The notes: generated from the letters alone by a model not told the origin. A stretch of DNA of 47,373 nucleotides from CAZOEL01 sp964578835 (GCA_964578835.1 CAZOEL010000056.1:1-47373); one strand, 5' to 3'; shown: positions 1 through 7,588, counted from the stretch's first letter. A program made the numbers and translations.

Positions 1-57
1 TGCGAGCTCTCCGAGCTCATCGAAAAGATACGGGAAGCCTGCAGGAAGGATGGCTGA
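1..57 (+). CDS. C-terminal end of an unidentified gene (partial)
   Basis: Frame 1 is open from the window edge to a TGA at 55-57. It encodes 18 residues ending in an amphipathic, charged helix (ELIEKIREACRKDG). The composition looks like a real protein C-terminus and the stop lies just before a non-coding palindromic repeat. The fragment is too short to assign a family. Confidence 0.4.
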   Translation, partial: CELSELIEKIREACRKDG

Positions 58-64
58 TGTAGGA

Positions 65-166
65 GGCGTAGGGTGGGCAAAAGTGAAGCGTTGCCCACCA
101 CTCGCGGGCGGGTTTTCACTGCATGCGAAATGGTGGACGCGACTAAGCCCGCGCCCACCTTACGCC
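65..166. repeat. Nested palindromic (MITE/REP-like) repeat
   Basis: The outer arms are at 65-78 (GGCGTAGGGTGGGC) and 153-166 (GCCCACCTTACGCC). They pair over 14 bp with one position that would be a G-U wobble in RNA. An alternative perfect 9-bp hairpin sits inside: GGTGGGCAA at 72-80 against TTGCCCACC at 91-99. CCACCA (95-100) can also pair with TGGTGG (131-136). It occupies the gap between an upstream gene end and the 3' end of nhaA, a typical place for dispersed palindromes that can also act as transcript-end structures. There is no T-tract, so it is not a classical terminator. Confidence 0.6.
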
Positions 167-192
167 CATGATTCTTGAGGCATCGGTAATAG

Positions 193-1539
193 CTACTTCT
201 GTCGGGGCGCCGCAAGGATGAGCCATGTGAGTCCTACAATCGCGGATATCAATGATGCGATCAAAATGCCGAGCTTTGCCTGTCCTTCAAGTATTTGATC
301 CTTGAAGGCAAGCTGATCGATAAAGAGAGACATGGTGAAGCCAATGCCGGCAAGCCAGGCCACTCCCAGCAGATGTGGCCAGCGAACGCCGTGAGGAAGC
401 CTTCCGATTCCAAGTCTTTCGGCAATCCAGCAGAAAGAGGCGATGCCTGTGAATTTCCCGAGGACAAGGCCGAGAATCACGCCCAAAGTCACTGGATGTT
501 TAAGGCTTTCGCCCAGTTGAATCGAACTGAAATCAACGCCCGCATTGCTCAGTGCAAAGAGGGGAATAATCAAAAATGTAACCCATGGACTCAGCGTGTG
601 CTCCATGTGCTGTTGTGGCGATTGTACGGCTCGCGCCGTTTTCTCCATGTTCTCGGCGACCGTCGCCATCTCCGGACACTTCAGCGGGTGCTCGCAAGCA
701 TCGGGAATGCTGGCCCCGGAATGCAAGGTCTCTTGCAACTGGACGATGCGTAGATCGAACTCATGGAGATTGAAAGCGGGACGTGCGGGAACGGCGAAAG
801 CAAGAAGCACTCCCGTTACGGTTGCATGAATTCCGGAGTGCAGCAGCGTTCCCCATAACATTAGCCCCAAGATTCCGTAGGGCAGTTGTCGCCGTATTCC
901 GCCCCGGTTCAGCAGTCCGAGGAGCGCCAGTATCCCGGCGGCGAGCCCCAGCGTATGGAAGTTGAGGTCCTGCGTGTAGAAAAGCGCGATGACCAGGACG
1001 GCGCCCAGGTCATCAGCAATTGCCAGAGCGGTTAGAAAAATGATGAGATTCTTCGGAATGCGCCAGGCGAGCAATACGAGAATTCCGATCGAGAAGGCGA
1101 TGTCGGTCGCCATGGGAATGCCCCACCCGCGCGCCTGCGGCCCCACTGGATTGATCAGATGATAGATCAATGCGGGGACGATCATTCCACCCAGAGCCGC
1201 TACCACCGGAAGGGTTGCATCTCGGATAGAAGACAGCTCCCCCACCAGGATTTCCCGTTTCAGCTCGAGTCCCACCAGCAGAAAGAAAAGGGTCATCAAA
1301 CCTTCATTAACCCACTGGTGCAAGGTCAGCTCTAGACGCCAGGAGCCGATGCCAACCTGCACGGGCAATTCCCAGAAATCATGTAAAAATCTTCCGAGAG
1401 CCGAATTCGCCAGAATTAGGGTGAGGACCGTCGCGCCCATCAAAACAATTCCGCCGGCGGTGGTGCGCTGTAAAAAACGTTCGAAAGGGCTTAGAATCTT
1501 TCCAAAGAGATTTTCTAATACATAATGGTTCTGATTCAT
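193..1539 (-). CDS. nhaA: Na+/H+ antiporter NhaA
   Basis: A 448-residue inner-membrane sodium/proton antiporter that exports Na+ in exchange for H+ for pH and sodium homeostasis. The family hallmarks are present: ATDIAF with D146 (equivalent to E. coli D133) and AIADDLGA with D176/D177 (equivalent to D163/D164, the ion-binding pair). Around twelve hydrophobic segments are visible. It is longer than E. coli NhaA (388 residues), mainly because of a hydrophilic loop at about residues 255-315 before the LSPWVTFLIIPLFALSNAGV segment, as seen in many non-enteric members. The start at 1539 is preceded by AAGG about 6 nt upstream; a second AGGAG abuts the ATG. It is divergent from the cobalamin-controlled operon. 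Confidence 0.95.
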   Translation of the reverse strand: MNQNHYVLENLFGKILSPFERFLQRTTAGGIVLMGATVLTLILANSALGRFLHDFWELPVQVGIGSWRLELTLHQWVNEGLMTLFFLLVGLELKREILVGELSSIRDATLPVVAALGGMIVPALIYHLINPVGPQARGWGIPMATDIAFSIGILVLLAWRIPKNLIIFLTALAIADDLGAVLVIALFYTQDLNFHTLGLAAGILALLGLLNRGGIRRQLPYGILGLMLWGTLLHSGIHATVTGVLLAFAVPARPAFNLHEFDLRIVQLQETLHSGASIPDACEHPLKCPEMATVAENMEKTARAVQSPQQHMEHTLSPWVTFLIIPLFALSNAGVDFSSIQLGESLKHPVTLGVILGLVLGKFTGIASFCWIAERLGIGRLPHGVRWPHLLGVAWLAGIGFTMSLFIDQLAFKDQILEGQAKLGILIASLISAIVGLTWLILAAPRQK

Positions 1540-1722
1540 CTCCTACCTTGTAATGACCTTTTCCATTGAATTTAGCCTTATCGAAGGGGGAAAATCGTTC
1601 TGTTGAGGTCTTATAAGACCTGTTTCAATATAGTGGCGGTTGAGAATCATGCAAGATTTTGCGGCTGGCCGGGGCCGTTGTCCCTTCCAAAGGAGCTGGC
1701 GAGGGCGCTCCGGTAATTTCTT

Positions 1723-1752
1723 TTGACAAAGAAATGAAACTGAGAATAGAAT
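1723..1752 (+). promoter_or_regulatory. sigma70-type promoter for the cobalamin-riboswitch transcript
   Basis: A perfect -35 TTGACA at 1723-1728 is followed after 18 bp by TAGAAT (1747-1752), one mismatch from the -10 consensus. The predicted start point near 1759 lies just before the riboswitch aptamer, so the context supports it. Not tested experimentally. Confidence 0.6.
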
Positions 1753-1764
1753 AACTTTCGATAA

Positions 1765-1955
1765 GACGAGTTGAGTACGTTCCAGGAGCCCGAAAGGGAG
1801 AATAGGGAACCGGGTGAGAATCCCGGGCGGTCCCGCCACTGTAACCGGCAGTCCACCTCATAACCACCGTTGGTCGTCCATTGTTGGCAAGGCAAGCGGG
1901 AAGGGAGGAACGGGCGTTTTAATCCGGGAGCCAGGAGACCTGCCTGGAATGGTTG
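1765..1955 (+). ncRNA. Cobalamin (B12) riboswitch
   Basis: The conserved core of adenosylcobalamin aptamers is readable: the GGTGAGAATCCCGGGC-like segment around 1812-1828, GCCACTGTAACCGG at 1835-1848, and the B12-box region GGGAGCCAGGAGACCTGCC at 1926-1944. The closing helix is formed by GTTCCAGG (1779-1786) and CCTGGAAT (1943-1950). It lies between a good promoter and the bza-like operon, with a terminator hairpin immediately downstream, so repression by cobamide through transcription attenuation is expected. Aptamer ends are approximate. Confidence 0.93.
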
Positions 1956-2003
1956 AATGCGCATCCTTCTAGAGAAGGGATGCCATCAGTCTATGGATGA
2001 TGG

Positions 2004-2040
2004 AAAAGTCCATGCCGAAAACGGCATGGACTTTTTTTTT
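2004..2040 (+). terminator. Riboswitch expression-platform terminator
   Basis: AAAAGTCCATGCC (2004-2016), a short GAAAAC loop and GGCATGGACTTTT form a strong hairpin running into nine T residues (2032-2040). It sits about 50 nt after the B12 box and 80 nt before the first ThiC-like gene. Upstream, CCATCA (1983-1988) can pair with TGATGG (1998-2003), and GCATCC (1961-1966) with GGATGC (1978-1983). These are possible competing or antiterminating structures. An intrinsic terminator in this position is the usual OFF switch of transcription-controlling B12 riboswitches. Confidence 0.85.
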
Positions 2041-2122
2041 GCGGTGAAGAAGGGGACTCGAAGTTTTGTCCCTGATAACCGTTTGGTTCAACCAGTAAAG
2101 TCACTACCAGGAGTGGGATTTT

Positions 2123-3424
2123 ATGACCCAGTTGAGTGAAGCTCTTGCGGGAAGAACTACGCCGGCCATGCAACGGGTGGCGCAAAAAGAGAATATTGAG
2201 CCGGAACAGGTGAGGCGGGGCGTTGCAGACGGCGTCATTGTCATCCCTCGCAACAATCGGCGCGAAGGCATGACTCCATCGGGGATCGGCGTGGGGCTGC
2301 GGACAAAAGTCAGCGCAAGCATCGGGCTCTATGGACATGGGGCTGATATCCATACGGAGGTTCAAAAAATAAGGACGGCCGTCGCCGCCGGCGCCGATGC
2401 GATTATGGACTTGAGCGTCAGCGGGGATATCGACTCCATGCGTCGCAAGACCCTTGCTGAAACCCTGACTCCCGTGGGCTCGCTGCCCCTCTATCAAGCC
2501 ATTGCAGAAGCAGCGGCGAGGCGGGGCTCTCCTGTTCACATGACTCCTGACGATCTCTTCGAGGTGATCGAGCGCCAGGCGGCGGATGGCGTGGATTTTC
2601 TCGCATTGCACTGTGGAACGACCATGGCCGTGGTGGAGCGGGCCAAAAGCGAAGGCCGGATAGATCCGCTGGTGAGCTACGGCGGCTCTCACCTCATTGG
2701 TTGGATGGTCCATAACCAGAAGGAGAACCCGCTTTACGAGCAGTACGACCGTGTGCTCGAAATCGCGCGCAAATACGATGTGACCATCAGTCTTGCAGAC
2801 GGCATGCGGCCCGGTTGTCTTGCGGACTCTCTCGATGGGGCTCAGGTTCACGAGCTTGTCATTCTTGGCGAGATGGTGCGGCGGGCAAGAGAAGCCGGGG
2901 TGCAGATCATGGTCAAGGGGCCGGGGCATGTTCCCCTGAATCATATTGAAGCCACAATCACGCTGCAAAAAAGCCTGTGCAAGGGTGCGCCGTATTTCGT
3001 CTTCGGCCCGGTCGTTACCGATATCGCTTCGGGCTATGACCATATAAGCGGCGCCATAGGCGGCGCGATAGCCGCCTGGGCCGGCGCGGAGCTCATCTGT
3101 TATGTCACCGCCGCAGAGCATATCGGCAGCATCCCCGATGTCGCTCAGGTGCATGAGGGAGTGATCGCGGCGCGCATAGCGGCTCATGCCGCCGATATCG
3201 CTAAGGGCTTGAAAGGCGCCGATGAATGGGACCTCCAGCTCTCGCGGGCCAGGAAGAATCTCGACTGGGAAGCTCAACTCGCGCTGGCCATCGATCCCGT
3301 GCGGGCAAGGGATCTTCGAAAGCGACGAAGCGAAGAATCTTCCGCAGCCTGCGCAATGTGCGGGAAGTATTGCGCGATGAAAGTGGTGTCCCAGTATCTG
3401 GGCGCCTCTATGACGTCTTGCTAA
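2123..3424 (+). CDS. bzaA: ThiC-family radical SAM enzyme, probable BzaA (5-hydroxybenzimidazole synthesis)
   Basis: A 433-residue short-form ThiC homologue. ThiC landmarks are present: KENPLYEQYD, VTISLADGMRPG, GPGHVPL, GPVVTDIASGYDHI, IAAHAADIAKG and a C-terminal cysteine motif C410-X2-C413-X3-C417 for the Fe-S cluster. It departs from canonical ThiC: the usual EGPGHVPM reads KGPGHVPL, and the VTPxEHLGLP stretch reads VTAAEHIGSI. It is first in a B12-riboswitch operon, followed by a second ThiC paralog and cobT, the order of the anaerobic bzaA-bzaB-cobT genes that convert aminoimidazole ribotide to 5-hydroxybenzimidazole. I infer that role from paralogy and context. Thiamin-pyrimidine synthesis remains possible but less likely. 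The GGAG at about 2110 supports the start. Confidence 0.72.
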   Translation: MTQLSEALAGRTTPAMQRVAQKENIEPEQVRRGVADGVIVIPRNNRREGMTPSGIGVGLRTKVSASIGLYGHGADIHTEVQKIRTAVAAGADAIMDLSVSGDIDSMRRKTLAETLTPVGSLPLYQAIAEAAARRGSPVHMTPDDLFEVIERQAADGVDFLALHCGTTMAVVERAKSEGRIDPLVSYGGSHLIGWMVHNQKENPLYEQYDRVLEIARKYDVTISLADGMRPGCLADSLDGAQVHELVILGEMVRRAREAGVQIMVKGPGHVPLNHIEATITLQKSLCKGAPYFVFGPVVTDIASGYDHISGAIGGAIAAWAGAELICYVTAAEHIGSIPDVAQVHEGVIAARIAAHAADIAKGLKGADEWDLQLSRARKNLDWEAQLALAIDPVRARDLRKRRSEESSAACAMCGKYCAMKVVSQYLGASMTSC

Positions 3425-3444
3425 AGAGAAAGGAGACAGAATCA

Positions 3445-4728
3445 ATGACGCAGGTGCTGGCGGCTCGTGCGGGCAGGATTACGCCTGAGATGGAAATAGT
3501 CGCGAAGAAAGAAAATCTTGATGTGGAAATCATTCGGGCCGGCTTGGCCTCCGGAACAATCGTTATTCCAAAAAATAAAAATCGCAGGGAATTCAACTGC
3601 TGCGGCATCGGTCAGGGGTTGAAGATCAAGGTGAACGCCTTGATCGGAACATCCAGCGACCGGGACAACATGGAGATGGAAGCGCGAAAGCTCAATATCG
3701 CGCAGGACGCGGGAGCTGACGCCGTAATGGATTTGAGCACCGGGGGCGACATCGACGGCATGAGGAGGCAGACTTTGGCGCTGGCGAACGTTGCGGTTGG
3801 AAGCGTGCCCATCTACCAGTGCGCCATCGAGGCCATCGAGAAAAACGGAAGCGTCGTGGCCATGGCTGAAGAGGATATGTTCGCGGCCATTGAAAAGCAG
3901 GCTGCTGAAGGCGTTGACTTCATGGCTATCCACTGTGCGTTGAATTTCGACGTCATAAAGCGTCTCAAAGCCACGGGACGGGTTACGGATGTGGTCAGCC
4001 GGGGAGGGGCCTTCCTCACGGGCTGGATGCTGCACAACAACAAGGAAAACCCGCTATGCGAGCAATTCGACCGATTGCTCGAGATCCTCGGGCGATACGA
4101 TGTGACGCTGAGTCTCGGAGACGCCATAAGACCGGGCGCGACGGCCGACTCTCTCGATGGCGCTCAGCTGCAGGGGATGATCATAGCCGGCGAGCTGGTC
4201 GCGAGGGCGAAAGAGGCCGGGGTGCAGGTCATGGTGGAGGGCCCGGGCCATGTCCCCATGCACCATGTCAGGACGACCATGCAGTTGCAGAAGCGTCTTT
4301 GCAATGGCGCGCCTTACTTTGTGCTCGGAACGCTGGCTACCGACGTGGCCCCCGGCTATGACCACATTACTTCAGCCATCGGAGGAGCCATTGCGGGGGC
4401 CGCAGGCGCCGACTTCATCTGCAACGTCACGCCGGCCGAGCATCTCGGGCTGCCCACGGAGCAGGATATCAAAGACGGGATCTTCGCAGCCCGGATCGCT
4501 GCGCATGCGGCGGATCTGGCGAGGGGGAACAAAGAAGCCCTCGAGCAGGATCTGCAAATGGCTCGGGCTCGCGTCGCCCTCAATTTGGACAGGCAAATCA
4601 GTCTTGCTATCGATCCGGGGATAGTCAAAAAGAGCTGTGGCGACGGCGATGGAAGCCATTCCTCCTGCGCGGTTTGCGGACCTCGGTGCGCGGCTGATGT
4701 TGCGGCAAGATACTTCGGTCTTGCCTAA
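3445..4728 (+). CDS. bzaB: ThiC-family radical SAM enzyme, probable BzaB
   Basis: A 427-residue ThiC paralog starting 20 nt after the previous stop. The ATG at 3445 has AAAGGAG 8 nt upstream; an in-frame extension to 3226 overlaps the upstream gene and is rejected. It keeps EGPGHVPM, ATDVAPGYDHITSAIGG and VTPAEHLGLP, so it is closer to canonical ThiC than its neighbour, and ends with C408-X2-C411-X3-C415. The cysteine spacing has three residues in the last gap, whereas E. coli-type ThiC has four. In the known bza system the two ThiC-like proteins together form 5-hydroxybenzimidazole. The tandem pair coupled to cobT and a cobalamin riboswitch fits this. Which of the two is BzaA or BzaB is assigned only by order. 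Confidence 0.72.
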   Translation: MTQVLAARAGRITPEMEIVAKKENLDVEIIRAGLASGTIVIPKNKNRREFNCCGIGQGLKIKVNALIGTSSDRDNMEMEARKLNIAQDAGADAVMDLSTGGDIDGMRRQTLALANVAVGSVPIYQCAIEAIEKNGSVVAMAEEDMFAAIEKQAAEGVDFMAIHCALNFDVIKRLKATGRVTDVVSRGGAFLTGWMLHNNKENPLCEQFDRLLEILGRYDVTLSLGDAIRPGATADSLDGAQLQGMIIAGELVARAKEAGVQVMVEGPGHVPMHHVRTTMQLQKRLCNGAPYFVLGTLATDVAPGYDHITSAIGGAIAGAAGADFICNVTPAEHLGLPTEQDIKDGIFAARIAAHAADLARGNKEALEQDLQMARARVALNLDRQISLAIDPGIVKKSCGDGDGSHSSCAVCGPRCAADVAARYFGLA

Positions 4729-4768
4729 ACCGGGATGGGGTTTTCTTGATATGACTAAAGGGTATCGT

Positions 4769-5872
4769 ATGGGATCTATATTGGAGAATACGGTTGAAGG
4801 CATTTCGCCCGTGAGCGCCGACTGGCGCGGGAGGGCGAGGAATCATCTGGACAACCTTGCCATGCCCAAAGGGAGCTTGGGGGATCTGCTCGATATTGCG
4901 GAACAGCTCGCCGCCATAAAGGAGAGCATCAACCCCTCCGTCGCGACCAAAGCGGTGGTTACCATGGCGGGAGATCATGGCGTTGTGGCGGAAGGCGTGA
5001 GCGCCTTTCCACAGGATGTGACACTGCAGATGGTGGCGAACTTCATAGCCGGAGGCGCGGCCATAAACGTTCTCGCCAGCGTTGCGGGAGCCCGCGTGGT
5101 GGTTGTTGACATGGGGGTTGGAGCCGATCTGGACGGGGCGTTCGCCGAAAAAGTTCTCATCCGCAAAATTGGCTACGGGACTCGCAACATGGCGGAAGGC
5201 CCTGCCATGAGCCGAGAGCAGGCCGTGAGAGCGCTTGAAACGGGAATCGAAATTGCCGGGAGCCTGATAGTGGAAGGCGTCGAATTGCTCGCTACAGGAG
5301 ACATGGGCATCGGAAATACGACCCCGAGCAGCGCCATCCTCGCCGCCATCTCGGGACGTTCTGCTCGAGACGTGACAGGCCGGGGCACTGGCATCGGCGA
5401 TGCGGCTCTGGAGAATAAAATCTGGACCATTACAAAGGCTTTGGCTGTCAACCGACCGGACCCCAAGGATGCGGTCGATGTTCTGGCTAAGGTGGGAGGC
5501 TTTGAAATCGGAGGCATTGCGGGCCTGATTCTTGGGGCGGCCTTCCATAAAACGCCCGTTGTGGTGGATGGATTCATATCTTCGGCCGGAGCCCTCATCG
5601 CCAAGACGCTGGCGCCCGCTTGCCTGGATTATATGATCGCGGGCCATCAGTCGATGGAGAGCGGGCATCGGTTCATGCTTGAGGAATTGGGGCTCAAGCC
5701 TCTGCTGAATCTAAACCTTCGGCTCGGGGAGGGCACGGGAGCGGCCCTAGCCATGAACCTTGTCGAAGCTTCGGCGCGGGTGATCGGCAGGATGCTCACC
5801 TTTGAAGACGCCGGGGTGTGCAGGAGCGCCGGAGAGGCTGAGTGTAAGGCTATTGCCGCATCGAGAGCGTGA
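4769..5872 (+). CDS. cobT: Nicotinate-nucleotide:dimethylbenzimidazole phosphoribosyltransferase CobT
   Basis: A 367-residue enzyme that transfers phosphoribose from nicotinate mononucleotide to the benzimidazole base, forming the alpha-ribazole phosphate of the cobamide lower loop. Recognisable stretches are MPKGSLGDLLDIAEQLA (lower-ligand enzyme N-terminus), MAGDHGVVAEGVSAFPQDVT, GDMGIGNTTPSSAI, GHQSMESGHRF and LNLRLGEGTGAALAM. The last contains the catalytic Glu (E321, equivalent to Glu317 of the Salmonella enzyme). I chose the ATG at 4769 because AAAGGG lies 6-7 nt upstream and ILENTVEGI matches the usual CobT start; ATG at 4751 is the alternative. The gene follows the ThiC pair with about 40 nt spacing, so the operon both makes and activates the base. 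Confidence 0.93.
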   Translation: MGSILENTVEGISPVSADWRGRARNHLDNLAMPKGSLGDLLDIAEQLAAIKESINPSVATKAVVTMAGDHGVVAEGVSAFPQDVTLQMVANFIAGGAAINVLASVAGARVVVVDMGVGADLDGAFAEKVLIRKIGYGTRNMAEGPAMSREQAVRALETGIEIAGSLIVEGVELLATGDMGIGNTTPSSAILAAISGRSARDVTGRGTGIGDAALENKIWTITKALAVNRPDPKDAVDVLAKVGGFEIGGIAGLILGAAFHKTPVVVDGFISSAGALIAKTLAPACLDYMIAGHQSMESGHRFMLEELGLKPLLNLNLRLGEGTGAALAMNLVEASARVIGRMLTFEDAGVCRSAGEAECKAIAASRA

Positions 5873-5902
5873 TCTCGGAAACTGTCTGAAAATTCCCTTT
5901 CA

Positions 5903-5935
5903 CGTCATTCCGGCGTGTTTCCAGCCGGAATGACG
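5903..5935. repeat. CGTCATTCC-type dispersed palindrome, copy 1
   Basis: Perfect 12-bp inverted arms CGTCATTCCGGC (5903-5914) and GCCGGAATGACG (5924-5935) enclose a 9-nt loop, GTGTTTCCA. A close relative with 11-bp arms and an alignable 9-nt loop (GTATTCCTG) occurs at 47042-47072. It lies between the convergent cobT and MoaD-like genes and could stop or stabilise both transcripts, though it lacks a T-tract. Confidence 0.75.
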
Positions 5936-5983
5936 AGGTGATGTGACGCCGAATGGAAAGCCGCGGCCTGATGAAGAGCGGAT

Positions 5984-6250
5984 TCATCCTCCTGCAACAG
6001 GAATATGAATGTTGATGACATCTCCCTCTTGGAGTATGTAGTCAAACCCTTTGAGCTTCCCGTTCACAAAAACATGGATCATGATATCGTCGTAGGCTTC
6101 CGGCCGTCCTAAATGAGGGAAGCTTCGCAGAAGAGCCTCAATGCTGGTTCCCTCCTCAAGCTCCAACAACAGGGAGTCGGAATTCGACATCTGAGATTGC
6201 AGCTCCTTTGTGAGCGCAACCGTGTACATGGATTTAATCTCTACTTTCAT
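5984..6250 (-). CDS. MoaD/ThiS-family ubiquitin-like sulfur carrier protein
   Basis: An 88-residue beta-grasp protein ending in the diagnostic Gly-Gly C-terminus (IHIPVAGG), which an E1-like enzyme adenylates and then thiocarboxylates in this family. The EGDVINIHIPVAGG end resembles MoaD (EGDEVAFIPPVSGG-type). Conserved VNGK in the middle matches the VNG turn of MoaD and ThiS. AGAGGAG lies just upstream of the ATG at 6250. It follows the methyltransferase gene by 62 nt and is probably co-transcribed. The partner (molybdopterin synthase, thiazole synthase or another sulfur acceptor) is not in the window, so the exact pathway is open. Confidence 0.8.
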   Translation of the reverse strand: MKVEIKSMYTVALTKELQSQMSNSDSLLLELEEGTSIEALLRSFPHLGRPEAYDDIMIHVFVNGKLKGFDYILQEGDVINIHIPVAGG

Positions 6251-6312
6251 CTGCTCCTCTTGTTATTTCTGGATATTTAGACTCCATCGAATCGCGATTG
6301 GCGACAGAGCCT

Positions 6313-6933
6313 CTAATGTTGGACGCTTCCGGCCAGCATCGCGAGCCATGTATAACTGCCGGATGGCGGAGCGGCGCAGAAGGAAAGATCGCCGGATGAC
6401 CATTTCTCGATCCGCATATCTTTAGAAAGAATATTCTCCTTGACCGCATGGAAATGAATGTCATGAAAGCCGGAAATTATAAGTCGCCCTTCCGGCTTCA
6501 GGAGTCGTTTCAAGTCTGCGCCGGTTTCCATGAGTATATCGAAGGGGAGATTCGCCACTACGCACTCAAAGCCGGCTCGGATTGCGGAGACCGTCCCCAG
6601 AATCCAGTGCGGGGGAGCTTTTAGACGGTTTGTCGCCGCATTCTGACGGGATACACTGATTGCCCTCGCATCAATATCCAGCCCGACGACGAAGGGAACG
6701 CCCATTGCAGCCGCCGCTATTGACAGGACTCCCGAACCGCATCCCACATCCAACAAACTTCGGCACTGAAAGGCTCCTATGCAATGATCGAGCAGCTCCA
6801 GGCAGAGCCTGGACGTTATGTGATAGGGAGGGAACGCGGACTTGCTGCGGATGGCTAAAGTCACTTTGCGGGATTCCCAAGGTAAAACGGGAGGTATGGA
6901 AATCTTCATGCCCGAAGGCAATCTCACAATCAT
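6313..6933 (-). CDS. PrmA-like class I SAM-dependent methyltransferase
   Basis: A 206-residue protein with the SAM-binding motif I LLDVGCGSGVLSIAA (residues 60-74), an acidic motif II end (GLDIDARAI, about 84-92), a motif IV-like VVANLPFD (125-132) and LLKPEGRLIISG. The region before motif I (FPPYHITSRLCLELLD) resembles the FGTGxHxTTRLCLELLE segment of ribosomal protein L11 methyltransferase PrmA, but the PrmA N-terminal substrate domain is missing, so L11 is an unlikely target. It is transcribed toward the cobT end together with the MoaD-like gene. A link to O-methylation of the lower ligand is conceivable by proximity but unsupported. The start is uncertain; an AGAGGAT lies 11 nt upstream of 6933. 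Confidence 0.75.
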   Translation of the reverse strand: MIVRLPSGMKISIPPVLPWESRKVTLAIRSKSAFPPYHITSRLCLELLDHCIGAFQCRSLLDVGCGSGVLSIAAAAMGVPFVVGLDIDARAISVSRQNAATNRLKAPPHWILGTVSAIRAGFECVVANLPFDILMETGADLKRLLKPEGRLIISGFHDIHFHAVKENILSKDMRIEKWSSGDLSFCAAPPSGSYTWLAMLAGSVQH

Positions 6934-7149
6934 CGTTTGCCAAATCCTCTTGAGAAAAAGGGATGAAAGAACAAAGAATTTAGATGGTTGAGCGTGGAAA
7001 GACTGTACGATGGAGAAAATTGCTTAGCGCAGAAACTACCTGATTCATTCATGAGCTTGCCATCCAAAGGAAAGATATCAAACGGGCAACGGTAAAGCAA
7101 CCGAAGATCTGAAAGTCCTCGAGTCGTCGACCTACGGGAGCTTTCGGTA

Positions 7150-7218
7150 TTTGCTCGGGGTTGGATACAATAAGAGCGGTTTTGCAGGTCTCTGCCTTGC
7201 GAATAAAGATACCGTGCG
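7150..7218 (+). repeat. Diverged ~69-bp dispersed repeat, left copy
   Basis: Aligned by eye without gaps to 47090-47158, 54 of 69 positions match (about 78%). The best-conserved blocks are TTTGCTCGG at the start, GGTTTTGCAGG / AGTTTTGCAGG in the middle, CTGCCTTG and ACCGTGC near the end. Both copies are in the same orientation and lie outside the CIS-ABC-Ig block. Translated in one frame the copies keep NKS.FAG.CL.NK.TV.S, so a decayed coding origin is possible. Confidence 0.6.
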
Positions 7219-7284
7219 CTCCTAGCGCTCAAAGCGTGTAACAAGCTCTAGTTGTAAGCTTCATAATAACGTCTTGATATATTC

Positions 7285-7331
7285 AAGCAATATTTAACGA
7301 GAACAACATAGAAATTATAAGCAATATTTAA
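7285..7331. repeat. Direct repeat pair AAGCAATATTTAA
   Basis: The 13-mer AAGCAATATTTAA occurs at 7285-7297 and again at 7319-7331, 34 bp apart start to start (about three helical turns). It sits in the AT-rich stretch upstream of the candidate promoter at 7395. It could be a regulator binding site or chance in AT-rich DNA. Confidence 0.35.
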
Positions 7332-7394
7332 TTCAAAGCCCATATTCGCAAAATAAACGTCAAGGAATGCCAGGATAGAAGAATTTTGACCTTA

Positions 7395-7421
7395 TTGAAA
7401 TAGTCTGAAGTGTGCTATGTT
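7395..7421 (+). promoter_or_regulatory. Candidate promoter for the CIS cluster
   Basis: TTGAAA (7395-7400) is followed after 15 bp by TATGTT (7416-7421) with an extended -10 TGn (TGC at 7413-7415). The spacing is short but the extended -10 partly compensates. A transposase relict lies between this site and the first structural gene, and other promoters may be used. Confidence 0.3.
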
Positions 7422-7588
7422 CACTCGCATCTTAAGATTAAATCCTCACTTCGTGGCAGTTTGTTTGCAACAAGATCAAATGTTTTAGGACAGGCGGATC
7501 GTTTTTGTACTCTCACTACCGGGCTCATTTTAGTGAGGGATTGCGAATGAGTTGTGTGGGCTCTCAAAGATATGGAAGGAGAGCTAGC

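Larger units (their letters stand above)
6934..7588. other. Gene-free region upstream of the CIS cluster
   Basis: About 650 bp in which no frame gives a convincing protein. The left part contains a diverged dispersed repeat (7150-7218). The part from about 7245 to 7500 is clearly AT-richer than its surroundings and contains a short direct repeat and a candidate promoter. I see no RNA gene here. Confidence 0.5.

Noticed and set aside
1991..3445. 484-residue open frame on the minus strand opposite the first ThiC-like gene
   Set aside because: It lies fully antisense to a clear family member, crosses the riboswitch terminator and matches no family; long antisense frames are expected at this GC content.
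2123..4728. Reading the two ThiC-like genes as a duplicated thiamin gene
   Set aside because: Control by a cobalamin riboswitch, the direct link to cobT and the altered motifs of the first copy favour the bza pathway; kept only as a less likely alternative.
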